Positions 47,956 through 57,437 are shown, counted from the stretch's first letter. The stretch is DNA of 64,000 nt from Paenibacillus flagellatus (GCF_003217775.1 NZ_QJVJ01000002.1:668268-732267); one strand, 5' to 3'. Translations and numbers: made by a program. The notes: generated from the sequence alone by a model not told the origin.

Positions 47956-47979
47956 TTGAATCGTATTCAATATATTGAA
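47956..47979 (+). promoter_or_regulatory. Composite operator of the SDR operon
   Basis: TTGAA-N5-TTCAA-N4-TTGAA; contains the perfect palindrome TTCAATATATTGAA. Mirror copy of the operator in front of the divergent gene, at the same position relative to its promoter. Confidence 0.78.
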
Positions 47980-48019
47980 CTTCGTTATGAACTCGTATCA
48001 TATAGGAGGAATCCGGAGG

Positions 48020-48784
48020 ATGAAGCTTGCCGGGAAAAACGTGTTGATCACGGGCGGCGCGCAAGGGATCGGCCAAGGCATCGCTTTTCGATTCGCGCGC
48101 GAAGGAGCCGCGCTGTTTCTGCTTGACGTGAAGAGCAAGGAACTGGAGGCGACGGCGCGTACGATCCGCGAGGAGACCGGGATGCGCGTCGAAACCGAGG
48201 TGTGCGACCTGAGCGACGTCGGCCGGGCGGCGGAGGCGGCCGGGCAGGCGTGGACGACGATGGGCGGCATCGATATTTTGATCAACAATGCGGGCATCGC
48301 CGTTCGCGAGCCGTTCGCGTCCATTCCGCTGACGACGTGGAACAAAATTATGGACGTCAACGTCAATGCGATGTTCGCCCTGTCCCAATCGGTGGCGACC
48401 CGGATGCTCGAGCAACGGCGCGGCGGCTCGATCGTCAATATGGCTTCGAAAAACGGCTTGGCCGGCAGCTCGATGCTGGCCCACTACAACGCGTCGAAGG
48501 GGGCCGTCGTCCTGCTGACGCAATCGATGGCGGTCGAGCTCGCGCCGCACGGCATCCGCGTCAATGCGGTGGCGCCCGGCTTCATCGACACGCCGCTCGA
48601 CCGGAAGCTGAAGCAGCAGGACCGGTCGCTCGATTTGACGGCGCGTACGCCGATGGGGCGGACCGGGACGGTGGAGGAAGTGGCGAGCGCATTTTTGTTC
48701 CTCGCTTCCGACGAAGCGTCCTACATAACCGGAACGACGCTCGTCGTGGACGGCGGGCATCTCGCCAACGCGGGCGAGCTGTGA
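48020..48784 (+). CDS. Short-chain dehydrogenase/reductase
   Basis: 254 residues, classical SDR: TGGAQGIG (11-18) for NAD(P), NNAG, Ser in NMASKNG, Tyr156-x-x-x-Lys160 (HYNASKGAV), and PGFIDTPL. FabG/3-oxoacyl- or sugar-alcohol-dehydrogenase-like; substrate not evident. An Asp at the end of strand 2 (LFLLDVKS) favours NAD over NADP. AGGAGG lies 10 nt before ATG 48020. First gene of a three-gene operon. Confidence 0.92.
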   Translation: MKLAGKNVLITGGAQGIGQGIAFRFAREGAALFLLDVKSKELEATARTIREETGMRVETEVCDLSDVGRAAEAAGQAWTTMGGIDILINNAGIAVREPFASIPLTTWNKIMDVNVNAMFALSQSVATRMLEQRRGGSIVNMASKNGLAGSSMLAHYNASKGAVVLLTQSMAVELAPHGIRVNAVAPGFIDTPLDRKLKQQDRSLDLTARTPMGRTGTVEEVASAFLFLASDEASYITGTTLVVDGGHLANAGEL

Positions 48785-48807
48785 CGGGACGAAAGGAGAG
48801 CCAGCCG

Positions 48808-49620
48808 ATGAAAAAACAACCGAAAGAATATTCCGTGCCGGCGATCGATAAAACGGTGGCGATCTTGAACGCGTTGACCGACCGGCATCTATCGATCCAA
48901 GACATTCATTCCACCTTGAACGTGCCGAAATCGACCGCGTTCGTCATATTGAACACGCTCGAGCATTACTCGTTGATCCAGAAAACGCCGGAGGGCAAAT
49001 ACCGGCTCGGCCACGGCGTGCTTCGCTGGGGCATCGGCTACATGAAATCGATGGACCTCGTCGCGATCGCGAGACCGCATCTCGAGCGGCTCGTGGGCGA
49101 TACGCCGTATACGGCGCATCTGGCGGTGGCCGAGAAGGATAAGCCGGTTTACGTCGACAAGGTGGAGGGCAGCGGGTTCGTCCGGTTCGCCACGAAGATC
49201 GGGCAGACGCAGCCGCTCCACCAGTCCGGCGTCGGCAAGGCGCTCGCGTCCGGCATGACGGACGACGAAATCGCCGCGGTGCTGTCGGCTGAGCTGGCCG
49301 AGACGCCGGACAAAATCGCGAAGGCGATCGACAAGCTGATGGACGACGTCCGGTACGTCCGCCAGTACGGCTATTCGATCGAGGACGAGGAGTTCGAGGA
49401 AGGCATCCGCTGTATCGGCGCTCCGATCCGCAACGAGAACGGGCACGTTTTCGCTTCGATCAGCGTTACCGCGCTGAACAAAGATTTGCCGGCGACGAAG
49501 TTCCAGCAAATCGGCCAATCGGTGAAAGAGACGGCCGACCGCATCTCCGCGGAGCTCGGCTATATCGGGGAGGCGCCGGCTTCGCCCGGCGATGTGCCGA
49601 ACCGGGGGAACGGATCGTAA
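48808..49620 (+). CDS. IclR-family transcriptional regulator
   Basis: 270 residues: winged HTH (about 10-70; VPAIDKTVAILNAL, DIHSTLNVPKSTAFVILNTL) and an IclR effector domain (LHQSGVGKALASGM, YGYSIEDEEFEEGIRCIGAPI). GAAAGGAGAG precedes the ATG; 23 nt after the SDR gene. Likely controls its own operon and the divergent aminotransferase gene through the mirrored operators. Confidence 0.93.
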   Translation: MKKQPKEYSVPAIDKTVAILNALTDRHLSIQDIHSTLNVPKSTAFVILNTLEHYSLIQKTPEGKYRLGHGVLRWGIGYMKSMDLVAIARPHLERLVGDTPYTAHLAVAEKDKPVYVDKVEGSGFVRFATKIGQTQPLHQSGVGKALASGMTDDEIAAVLSAELAETPDKIAKAIDKLMDDVRYVRQYGYSIEDEEFEEGIRCIGAPIRNENGHVFASISVTALNKDLPATKFQQIGQSVKETADRISAELGYIGEAPASPGDVPNRGNGS

Positions 49621-49647
49621 CTACCGAATCGAACGGAGATGATTTCC

Positions 49648-50808
49648 ATGACGTTACGCGTAGGCATCGTCGGAGCGAGAGGGCTGAGCAACCTGCTCGG
49701 CTTCCGGGCGATCCCCGACGTCGAGGTAGCCGCCCTGTGCGACCTGCACGAAGGGCTGTTGAAGGAGCAGGCCGGCAAATACGGCATTCCGCGCACGTAC
49801 CGCATTTACGAAGACATGCTCGAGTCCGACATCGACGCGGTCGTCATCTCGACCCCGATGCAGCTTCATGTCCAGCAGACGATCCAAGCGCTCGAGGCGG
49901 GCAAGCACGTCCTGTGCGAGGTGACGGCCGGGGTGACGATGGACGAGCTGTGGTGGCTGAAGGAAGCGGTGGAGAAGCATCGGGACCTCGTCTACATGTT
50001 CGCCGAAAACTACTGCTATATCCCGACGAACCAGCAAATCGCCAACATGGTGCGGCAGGGCGTTTTCGGCGACGTCTATTTCGGCGAGGGCGAATATTTG
50101 CACGACACCAAATATTTGGCGTACGGCTATAACCGGCGCGTCCCGGGCGAGCAGCCGGGGGCCGGCAAGACGTCGTGGCGCAACTACTGGCAGTTCGGCA
50201 AGCGGGGAACGTTTTACCCGACGCACAGCCTGGGGCCGGTCATGCAATGGTTCAAGGGCGACCGGATCAAGTCGGTGTCCACGTTCGGCACCGGCTGGCA
50301 TACCGCTCCGGAGTTCCGCCAAGAAGACACGTCGGTGACGATCTGCCAGCTGGAGAGCGGCAAGCTGATCAAGCTGCGGCTCGACTGCGTGTCGAATCGT
50401 CCGCACAATGCGGCCTATTATACGCTGCAAGGGACGAAGGGCTGCTACGAGGCGCCGCGGGGGCTCGGAGACGGGCACAAAATTTATATCAAGGCGGAGG
50501 GGCGGCATTCGGACGAGGCGGAGTGGCGGCCGCTGTCCGACTTCGACGATTATTTGCCCGAACGGTACAAAAACGTCACCGAGGAGCAGCGCCAAGCCGG
50601 CCATTGGGGCGGCGACTACTTCATCGTCCAAGATTTCGTCGACGCGATCCGCACCGGCGCGAAGCCGCCGATCGACGTGTACGACGCATGCGAATGGACG
50701 GCCGTCGCCCTGCTGTCCGAGCTGTCCGTGACGAACGGCGGCCGGACGATGGATATGCCCGATTTCCGCAAAGCTAGCGGGTACAAGGACCAGATCGTCC
50801 GGTTGTAG
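49648..50808 (+). CDS. Gfo/Idh/MocA-family oxidoreductase lacking the EKP lysine
   Basis: 386 residues: Rossmann start RVGIVGARGLSNLLG, STPMQLHVQQTIQALEAGKH, then CEVTAG where most members have EKP (Glu91-Val92, so the catalytic-type lysine is absent). C-terminal open-sheet domain includes GTFYPTHSLGPVMQWFKGD. Related subgroups without the lysine exist; they may act as non-canonical NAD enzymes. ATG 49648 has GGAGAT upstream; an in-frame ATG three codons earlier is less likely. Last gene of the IclR operon. Confidence 0.88.
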   Translation: MTLRVGIVGARGLSNLLGFRAIPDVEVAALCDLHEGLLKEQAGKYGIPRTYRIYEDMLESDIDAVVISTPMQLHVQQTIQALEAGKHVLCEVTAGVTMDELWWLKEAVEKHRDLVYMFAENYCYIPTNQQIANMVRQGVFGDVYFGEGEYLHDTKYLAYGYNRRVPGEQPGAGKTSWRNYWQFGKRGTFYPTHSLGPVMQWFKGDRIKSVSTFGTGWHTAPEFRQEDTSVTICQLESGKLIKLRLDCVSNRPHNAAYYTLQGTKGCYEAPRGLGDGHKIYIKAEGRHSDEAEWRPLSDFDDYLPERYKNVTEEQRQAGHWGGDYFIVQDFVDAIRTGAKPPIDVYDACEWTAVALLSELSVTNGGRTMDMPDFRKASGYKDQIVRL

Positions 50809-50934
50809 CGGACGATTTCGACGAAGCGGGCTACAGCCGCGATGATGACGAACGTCGGCGGGCACATGGGGCGCCATGTGTCCTGCCGGCATTCGCCGGA
50901 ATTGCCGCGGCCGCTCCTTTTTCGCGCCATGTTC

Positions 50935-50948
50935 GGAAACCGCTTACA
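50935..50948. promoter_or_regulatory. Candidate cre (CcpA) site
   Basis: Minus-strand TGTAAGCGGTTTCC agrees with the CcpA consensus (TGWAANCGNTNWCA) at all but the last position or two, 38 bp before the YesS-like gene, suggesting catabolite control of the second sugar importer. Confidence 0.5.
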
Positions 50949-50985
50949 TGTATTCGTTCGACTTCGACCCGGGAGGTAGACGGCC

Positions 50986-53343
50986 GTGAAGCTATTGGAT
51001 CGGTTGAACAGCGTGTATTACCGGCTGTTGTTGTCGTATGCCGCCTTGCTGCTCGTGACGACGGCCGCCGTAGGGACGACCTCCTACGTCTTTTTCAAGT
51101 CGAGCCTGTACGGCGAGGTGGAGAAGGTGCACGCCCGGATGCTCGCGCATACGGCCGACCAGCTGACGGACAACGTGGTGGGCAAGGCGCAAAAGCTGTT
51201 TTTGGAGATGGCCACCCGGCCGGACCTGCTTTACTTTTTCGATAACCCGATTCCGGGCCAGTACGCCAGAGTGAAGGACGTCGCCGACGAGCTGAAGGGG
51301 ATCGTCTCCATGTATCCGGACGTCGTGGATTCGGCCGCCGTGTATTACCGCGACGGGAACACGATCGTCTCCTCGCAGCACGGCATCGCCTTTCTGGACA
51401 GCGTGCCGGGCAAAGTGGCGGTCAACACCGACTGGATCGAACGGATGGATCGGGAAGGGAAGGCGTCGCTTTGGATCGGGACGCGCAAAGTGCCGGTCAA
51501 CGCCCGCTCGGACGGCGTCTCCTCCGAGCTGGTGACGCTGGCCGGCACGTATCCGTACAATGCGGCCGCCGGCAAGGCGAAAGGGTATTATGCGGTTCAT
51601 CTGAAGGCGGAAGCGTTCGTCTCGATGATCCGCCCTTCCGACGACGCCGACCGGGGACGGCAATGGATCGCGGACGCCGACGGCGGCTTGATCGCGGATG
51701 GAAGCGGAAGGGACGATCGCGATTCCTCCGCCCGTGCGGCGCTGCTTCGCGCCATCGCCGGATCGGGCCGCGAGCGGGACAGCGTGGAGGGAACGATCGG
51801 CGGCGTCGACTACCTGATCTCGTATACGACTCTGCCCGTCACCGGCTGGAAGCTCGTACAGGCGACGCCGGTAGACGACTACAACCGGAACGCCACGGCG
51901 ATTCAACGGACGCTGCTGCTCATCGGTTTAGCCGCCATCGGAGCGGGGCTGCTGATGGCGCGCGCGCTCACCTCCAACTTGTACGGCCCGCTCGGGTCGC
52001 TGCTCCGCACCGTCCGCGGCTTGTTCGGGCCGCCCGACGCCGCCCCGGTCAAGCACGAGAACGAATACAAGCAGATCGGCCGGCTCGTCGCGAATTTGTC
52101 GGAGAAAATGAGCGAGCTGGAGTCGACGGTGCGCGAAAACGTCCCGATCATCCGCCACCATCTCGTCTCCGGCTTGCTGCACCGCCATATCGCGAACGAA
52201 GCGGAGCTCGAGGAGCGGCTGCGGCTGCTGAACATGAGCTGGCCGGAGCGGTATCGGTGCGCGCTGATCGTCCGTCTCGACGAAGCGGGCATGAACGGAC
52301 TCGGCGTGGAGGAGCAGCAGATCGTCCTGTACAACCTGATCCGGGAGCTGGAGCATTCGGCGTCGGATTCGGCGCCTTGCGCGGCGATTTCGACGTCGGC
52401 GTCGGAAATATCCGCCATCGTCCATTCGCCGGAACGGGACGAGAGCCGGATCGCGGATACGATCGAGCGGCTGTCCGGCTTTGCGGAGCGGCATTTTCGA
52501 ATTCGGCTGACGGCGTCATGGGGGGACTGGACGGACAATCCGCTGCACCTGCACGAATCGTACGCGCAGGCGCGCGCTTATTTGAAATATGCGTATTTGC
52601 TGCCAGACCGCGGGACTTTTCCGCATTCGGCATTCGCGGAACGGGAGCGGAGCCGGGAGGAGCTGCCCGAGAAGCTGTCGGCGGCGTTCGCCGAAGCGCT
52701 GCGAAGCCGGGACTTGGAAGCCGTTCGGACGGCGGTGACGACGTTCGCGGATCGCTTGGCGGCGGGCTGCTATTCGGCCGACTACGGCATGGACAGATGG
52801 AAACATTTGGTCGACCTGTATCGTCAATATGTAAAGGATATGAACTTGAAATCGGGGGACGTGACGGACACGGGTTCCATGGAAAAGTTTCGGCACATAT
52901 CCGATATCCGGCAGTTTCGCGAATGGCTGATCGATGTCGTCGCGCAGACGTTCCGCTTCGTCGAGGAGCGGGGGAGGAACCGGGGAAGCGAGACGATCGA
53001 GCGCGTGAAGGCGCATGTCGACCGCAGCCTCGACCAAGAGTTGAGCCTCCAGGCGGCCGCCGAGCTCGTCGGCCTGCATCCCCGCTATTTGAGCCAGCTG
53101 TTCAAGGAGGAGACCGGCGTCAATTTCGTCGATTACGTCAACCGCAAACGGCTCGAAGCGGCCGCGCTGCTCCTCAAGTCGACGGATTCGAACGTCGAGC
53201 GGGTCGCCGCCCAGGTTGGGTTCAATACGCCCGCGTACTTCATCAAGAAGTTCAAGGAGCTGTACGGCGTGACGCCGAAGACGTACAAGTTCAACTATAC
53301 GATGAGCCGTACGGAATTGGCGGAGGAGGACATTCCCGACTGA
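50986..53343 (+). CDS. Membrane-bound AraC-family regulator, YesS-like
   Basis: 785 residues. TM1 about 11-35, extracellular dCache-like sensor, TM2 about 309-327, a linker region related to YesN-type regulators, then a C-terminal AraC double HTH (about 668-770; LSLQAAAELVGLHPRYLSQL, VERVAAQVGFNTPAYFIKKF). The protein thus joins a membrane sensor to a DNA-binding domain without a kinase. GTG start with GGGAGGT 8 nt upstream. It lies directly before an LplB/LplC/binding-protein set, the classic position for its target operon. Confidence 0.9.
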   Translation: MKLLDRLNSVYYRLLLSYAALLLVTTAAVGTTSYVFFKSSLYGEVEKVHARMLAHTADQLTDNVVGKAQKLFLEMATRPDLLYFFDNPIPGQYARVKDVADELKGIVSMYPDVVDSAAVYYRDGNTIVSSQHGIAFLDSVPGKVAVNTDWIERMDREGKASLWIGTRKVPVNARSDGVSSELVTLAGTYPYNAAAGKAKGYYAVHLKAEAFVSMIRPSDDADRGRQWIADADGGLIADGSGRDDRDSSARAALLRAIAGSGRERDSVEGTIGGVDYLISYTTLPVTGWKLVQATPVDDYNRNATAIQRTLLLIGLAAIGAGLLMARALTSNLYGPLGSLLRTVRGLFGPPDAAPVKHENEYKQIGRLVANLSEKMSELESTVRENVPIIRHHLVSGLLHRHIANEAELEERLRLLNMSWPERYRCALIVRLDEAGMNGLGVEEQQIVLYNLIRELEHSASDSAPCAAISTSASEISAIVHSPERDESRIADTIERLSGFAERHFRIRLTASWGDWTDNPLHLHESYAQARAYLKYAYLLPDRGTFPHSAFAERERSREELPEKLSAAFAEALRSRDLEAVRTAVTTFADRLAAGCYSADYGMDRWKHLVDLYRQYVKDMNLKSGDVTDTGSMEKFRHISDIRQFREWLIDVVAQTFRFVEERGRNRGSETIERVKAHVDRSLDQELSLQAAAELVGLHPRYLSQLFKEETGVNFVDYVNRKRLEAAALLLKSTDSNVERVAAQVGFNTPAYFIKKFKELYGVTPKTYKFNYTMSRTELAEEDIPD

Positions 53344-53856
53344 ACGGCGTCGCTGTATGCGGGGGTCCCTAAAGCCGGTGAAGATGTCCCTCTGCGCGAA
53401 TTCCGGGTCGTGGCCGACAGATTCGCGTTCGAGCTGGAGACCGATCCGCTATGGGGACGGCATGGATCGGAATCGGACGTCGTAGGCTGACATCCGAACG
53501 GTCGACGAACGTTTGCCTTCCGAAGGCGATGACCTGTGCATATTCGAAAGCAAGCTCCGTTCCGGCGATCCGGTTCGGAGCTTTTGTTGTGCGCCCGGCG
53601 TGAGGCCGCGGAACCCGATACGACGCGGCATGGCGCATTCTTTCGCATGTTCTGCAAATCGTTTTTCGGCCGATCTGCATCCTGTTGCATCACCTGCGTT
53701 TTGTTTTATTGCCGCCACGGCGCGTCGTCGGGTATCGTTTCGTTACGGACGCCGCAACGCTTTCGGGCAAACGGTCCGAGCAGCACGCGGTACAAGCAAC
53801 ATGAAAAGCAAACGGTAAGAGGTCCGGACAGACGGGAAAGGGGCGCTTAACCGACG
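53344..53856. other. 513-bp intergenic region with a possible gene relic
   Basis: A short open stretch at about 53369-53490 reads REFRVVADRFAFELETD in frame, resembling the start of a cupredoxin domain, but it has no start and soon meets a stop. A hairpin terminator lies at 53552-53588. The remainder up to the permease gene shows no convincing gene or promoter. Confidence 0.4.
53552..53588 (+). terminator. Terminator downstream of the YesS-like gene
   Basis: AAGCTCCG/CGGAGCTT with inner CCGG/CCGG and a TTTTGTTG tail. Confidence 0.75.
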
Positions 53857-54837
53857 ATGAACGTACGAGCAAGCACGAGCGCAAGACGGAGGGGGGGCGG
53901 CAATGCTTTGCATGAGCGGCCCATCGGCAGAGGGCTCGATTCGTTTCGGGCGTATTGGAAGTACAAATATTTGACGCTGCTGTTTTTGCCGGCCGCGATT
54001 TATTACGTCGTGTTTCATTATGTTCCGATTTACGGCGTACTGATCGCGTTCAAAAACTACAAATTCAGTCTCGGCATTCTCGGCAGCCCGTGGGTCGGGC
54101 TGGACCATTTCCGCGACTTGTTCGCGTCGGGGGGCATTTGGCCGGTATTCCGCAATACGGTGATCATCAGCTTCTACAAGCTCGTGTTCGGCTTCCCGGC
54201 GCCGATCGCCTTCGCGATATTGCTGAACGAAATCCGGCTCGCCGTGTTCAAGAAGGCGGTGCAGACGATCAGCTACTTCCCGCATTTCCTCTCGTGGGTC
54301 GTGCTGGGCGGTCTGGCGATGCAGTTTTTGTCCCCGTCGATCGGGCCGGTCAACATCGTCCTGCAGGCGTTCGGGCTGCAGCCGATTTACTTTTTGGCGG
54401 ATGCGGGCTGGTTCCGGTCCGTCCTGGTGGCGACCGACATTTGGAAGGAGCTCGGGTGGGGGACGATCGTCTATTTGGCCGCGATAACGGGAGTAAATCC
54501 GGAGCTTCACGAGGCCGCCACGGTGGACGGCGCGAACCGGTACCACCGCATCCGCTTCATTACGCTGCCGGCGATGGCGCCGGTCATTACGATCATGCTG
54601 ATCTTCGCGATCGGGCGGCTCATCAACGACGATTTCGACCAGGTGTTCAACCTGTACAATCCGGCCGTCATGGAGGTCGGCGACGTTTTGAGCACCTATA
54701 CGTACCGGATGGGGCTCGTCAACATGGAGTACAGCTTCGCCACGGCCGTCGGCTTGTTCAAAAACGTCATCGCCTTCGCGCTGGTCCTTACCGCGAACGC
54801 GGCGGCGAAAAAATTCAGCGAATACGGTCTATGGTAA
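53857..54837 (+). CDS. Sugar ABC transporter permease, LplB type (second system)
   Basis: 326 residues, six membrane segments, coupling motif HEAATVDGANRYHRIRFITLP. Start ATG 53857 (AAAGGGGC upstream) or TTG 53908 (after a GGAGGGGGGG run); the later start gives the usual short N terminus. First gene of a three-gene CUT1 importer regulated, by position, by the YesS-like protein. No ATPase gene here. Confidence 0.9.
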   Translation: MNVRASTSARRRGGGNALHERPIGRGLDSFRAYWKYKYLTLLFLPAAIYYVVFHYVPIYGVLIAFKNYKFSLGILGSPWVGLDHFRDLFASGGIWPVFRNTVIISFYKLVFGFPAPIAFAILLNEIRLAVFKKAVQTISYFPHFLSWVVLGGLAMQFLSPSIGPVNIVLQAFGLQPIYFLADAGWFRSVLVATDIWKELGWGTIVYLAAITGVNPELHEAATVDGANRYHRIRFITLPAMAPVITIMLIFAIGRLINDDFDQVFNLYNPAVMEVGDVLSTYTYRMGLVNMEYSFATAVGLFKNVIAFALVLTANAAAKKFSEYGLW

Positions 54838-54861
54838 CGTCCGCGAAAGGAGCCGACCCGC

Positions 54862-55731
54862 TTGAAAGACAATCGGATTCAACTGTTCGACCTTATTAAT
54901 TTCGTGTTCATGACCGCCTTGTGCGTCGCCACCATCTATCCGTTTCTGTACTTGCTGTCGCTGTCGTTCAGCACGGGCGACGTTCCGCTGACGCGCATCC
55001 ACCTGCTTCCTCCGACATGGACGTGGGCGAACTACGAGAAGGTGCTGACGAACGAATACATCCTGAGCGGCTTCGCCAATACGATCGCGCGTACGGCAAT
55101 CGGTACGGCGCTGTCGTTGACGGCGACGGTTTTCGCCGCATATCCGCTGGCGAAACGGTTTTTCCCGCACCGGACGTTTTGGACGGGGTTTATCGTGTTC
55201 ACGATGTTTTTCAGCGGCGGGCTCATCCCGAACTACTTGCTCGTCAAGTCGCTCGGGCTCATGAACAGCGTGTGGGCGCTCGTGCTGCCCGGACTCGTAA
55301 GCGCGTTCTCGCTCATTATCGCGCGCAATTTTTTCATGGCGCTGCCGGAAAGCTTGGAGGAATCGGCGCGAATCGACGGAGCGAACGATATCGTCATCCT
55401 GTTCCGCATCGTCGTGCCGGTATCGATGCCGATTATCGCGACGCTGACGCTATGGACGGCGGTGCAGCATTGGAACGCCTGGTTCGACAGTCTGATCTAT
55501 ATGACCGACGCGCACAAGCAGGTGCTGCAGGTCGTCATGAGGCGCATCGTGCTGCAGGGAACGAAAGACATGATGGACGTCAACTCGTTCGAGGACCCGA
55601 ACCTGGTCGCCAACCCGGACATGATCAAAGCCGCCACCGTCATCGTGACGGTTGTGCCGATCGTGCTCTTCTATCCGTTCCTGCAAAAGTATTTCGTCAA
55701 GGGCGTTCTTGTCGGCTCGTTGAAAGGGTAG
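54862..55731 (+). CDS. Sugar ABC transporter permease, LplC type (second system)
   Basis: 289 residues, six membrane segments, coupling motif LEESARIDGANDIVILFRIVVP and C-terminal KYFVKGVLVGSLKG. TTG start with GAAAGGAG about 10 nt upstream. Partner of the preceding permease. Confidence 0.92.
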   Translation: MKDNRIQLFDLINFVFMTALCVATIYPFLYLLSLSFSTGDVPLTRIHLLPPTWTWANYEKVLTNEYILSGFANTIARTAIGTALSLTATVFAAYPLAKRFFPHRTFWTGFIVFTMFFSGGLIPNYLLVKSLGLMNSVWALVLPGLVSAFSLIIARNFFMALPESLEESARIDGANDIVILFRIVVPVSMPIIATLTLWTAVQHWNAWFDSLIYMTDAHKQVLQVVMRRIVLQGTKDMMDVNSFEDPNLVANPDMIKAATVIVTVVPIVLFYPFLQKYFVKGVLVGSLKG

Positions 55732-55817
55732 CCGGAAAACGGTTTCACCGACGGACGGTTCAATGGTCCGCGTTATCATACGGGGAAACAAGTTCATACA
55801 AACGGGAGGTCAAGCAG

Positions 55818-57437
55818 ATGAAAAAGGTATTCACGAACAAATGGGCGATGCTGACGGCGGCTTCGCTGCTCCTTGCCGCAGTCGCGTCCGGCTGCGGGGC
55901 GGGGGGGAAAGCCGAAACCGGCGACGGCGGCGGAGGGAAGGCCGGTTCCGCGGGAGCTTCCGACGCGACGGCGCCGAAGGCGGACAAGAAGTACAAAGTG
56001 TCCTGGGTAACCGGCCAATCGACGCCGGTGGAGCCCGGCGCCAAAATGATCAAGTACTGGAACGAGAAGCTGAACGTCGAGCTGGACGTCTGGAACATCG
56101 AGTCGAAAAGCTACGCCGAAATGATGAACCTGAAGTTCGCTTCCGGCGAAATTCCGGACCGGATGGTCGTTCGAGGCTTCGCCAGCTTGCAGAAATACGT
56201 CGATCAAGATATTTTGGCGGAAATTCCGCTCGAGATGCTGAAGAAATACGCTCCGAACGTTTATGCGAAGACGGAGAAAGAATTTCCGAACGCCTTCAAC
56301 TATGCGAAAGTCGAAGGAAAAATATACGGCATTCCGCAGCTCGTCTTCTATGACCGGTTCCGGGCCCCGGTCGTCTGGCGCGGCGACTGGCTGAAAAACG
56401 TCGGCATCGCCAAAACGCCGGAAACGTTGGACGAATTCGAGCAGGCGCTGTACAAAATCGCCAACGAGGATCCGGACAAAAACGGCAAGAAGGATACGTA
56501 CGGGCTCTCCAAATCGTCGATCGACGTCATTTACGGGGCGTACGGCTACAATCCGACGATGTGGACGAAAAAAGGCGACGCGCTCGTCTACGGCGCCGTC
56601 CAGCCGGAAATGAAGGACGCCTTGAAGCTGTTGAACAAATGGTACAAGGACGGCGTCGTCGATCCGGAATTCATTACGGGCGAAAATACGGGGGGCTACG
56701 CGCTGCTGTCGCACGCGTTCATCAACGGCCGCATCGGGGTAAGCAGCCTCGGCCGGTATTACCATTGGAAGCCGATTTTGTTCGAAGGGGACGGCAATTC
56801 CCACAACTACTTGGAAGTCAAAAAGCTGAACCCGCAAGCGGCCGACGCGCTCGTCCACGGCCTGCCTCCGAAAGGGCCGACGGGCAAAATGGGCGCTCCT
56901 CAAGGCAGCATGCTGAGCGGCAACTTCATCTCGTTCGGCAAGCCGCTCGAGAAGGAGCCGGATAAGCTCGCGAAGGTGCTGCAAATGATCGATACGATCA
57001 GCGCCTCCTCTTACGAAAACTACGTGACCGCCATGCTCGGCATGAAGGGCGAGGATTGGGACTATAATGCGCAAAACGTGCCGACGTTCAAAAAGGCGAT
57101 CACATCGCAAGATTTGGAGAAAATGGGGGCGAACAACGTCATCGAGTCGCTCGAGCTGCCGGAATTTTCGGCGCAGCGCAATGCGCCGAACGCCAAGTGG
57201 GCGGCGGACGCCGGCTATGACAAGGGCGGCATCCGCAACGAGCTGCTGACGGCGCTTCCTTCGCAGGCGAAATTCCAGGCGGAGCTGCAAAAGCTGCAGG
57301 ACCAAGCTTACATCTCGATCATTACCGGCGACAAGCCGCTCGAATACTTCGACGAGTTCGTCAAAAAGTGGAAAAGCGGCGGCGGCGAGCAGATGGAGAA
57401 GGAAGCGAACGAATGGTATTCGAAGCTCGGAAAATAA
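55818..57437 (+). CDS. Extracellular sugar-binding lipoprotein (second system)
   Basis: 539 residues: lipoprotein signal with AVASGC, Gly-rich linker, two-lobed binding fold (SYAEMMNLKFASGEIPDRMV, GKIYGIPQLVFYDRFRAPVV, NEDPDKNGKKDTYGLS). GGGAGGT precedes the ATG. Third gene of the operon, followed by a terminator. Confidence 0.92.
   Translation: MKKVFTNKWAMLTAASLLLAAVASGCGAGGKAETGDGGGGKAGSAGASDATAPKADKKYKVSWVTGQSTPVEPGAKMIKYWNEKLNVELDVWNIESKSYAEMMNLKFASGEIPDRMVVRGFASLQKYVDQDILAEIPLEMLKKYAPNVYAKTEKEFPNAFNYAKVEGKIYGIPQLVFYDRFRAPVVWRGDWLKNVGIAKTPETLDEFEQALYKIANEDPDKNGKKDTYGLSKSSIDVIYGAYGYNPTMWTKKGDALVYGAVQPEMKDALKLLNKWYKDGVVDPEFITGENTGGYALLSHAFINGRIGVSSLGRYYHWKPILFEGDGNSHNYLEVKKLNPQAADALVHGLPPKGPTGKMGAPQGSMLSGNFISFGKPLEKEPDKLAKVLQMIDTISASSYENYVTAMLGMKGEDWDYNAQNVPTFKKAITSQDLEKMGANNVIESLELPEFSAQRNAPNAKWAADAGYDKGGIRNELLTALPSQAKFQAELQKLQDQAYISIITGDKPLEYFDEFVKKWKSGGGEQMEKEANEWYSKLGK

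Noticed and set aside
50863..50880. CACATGG-GGCG-CCATGTG hairpin after the Gfo/Idh gene as a terminator
   Set aside because: Short perfect stem but no adjacent T run; only a possible weak terminator.
53513..53818. Plus-strand frame of about 100 codons between the YesS-like gene and the permease
   Set aside because: Crosses a terminator hairpin, has no ribosome binding site and no protein-like pattern.
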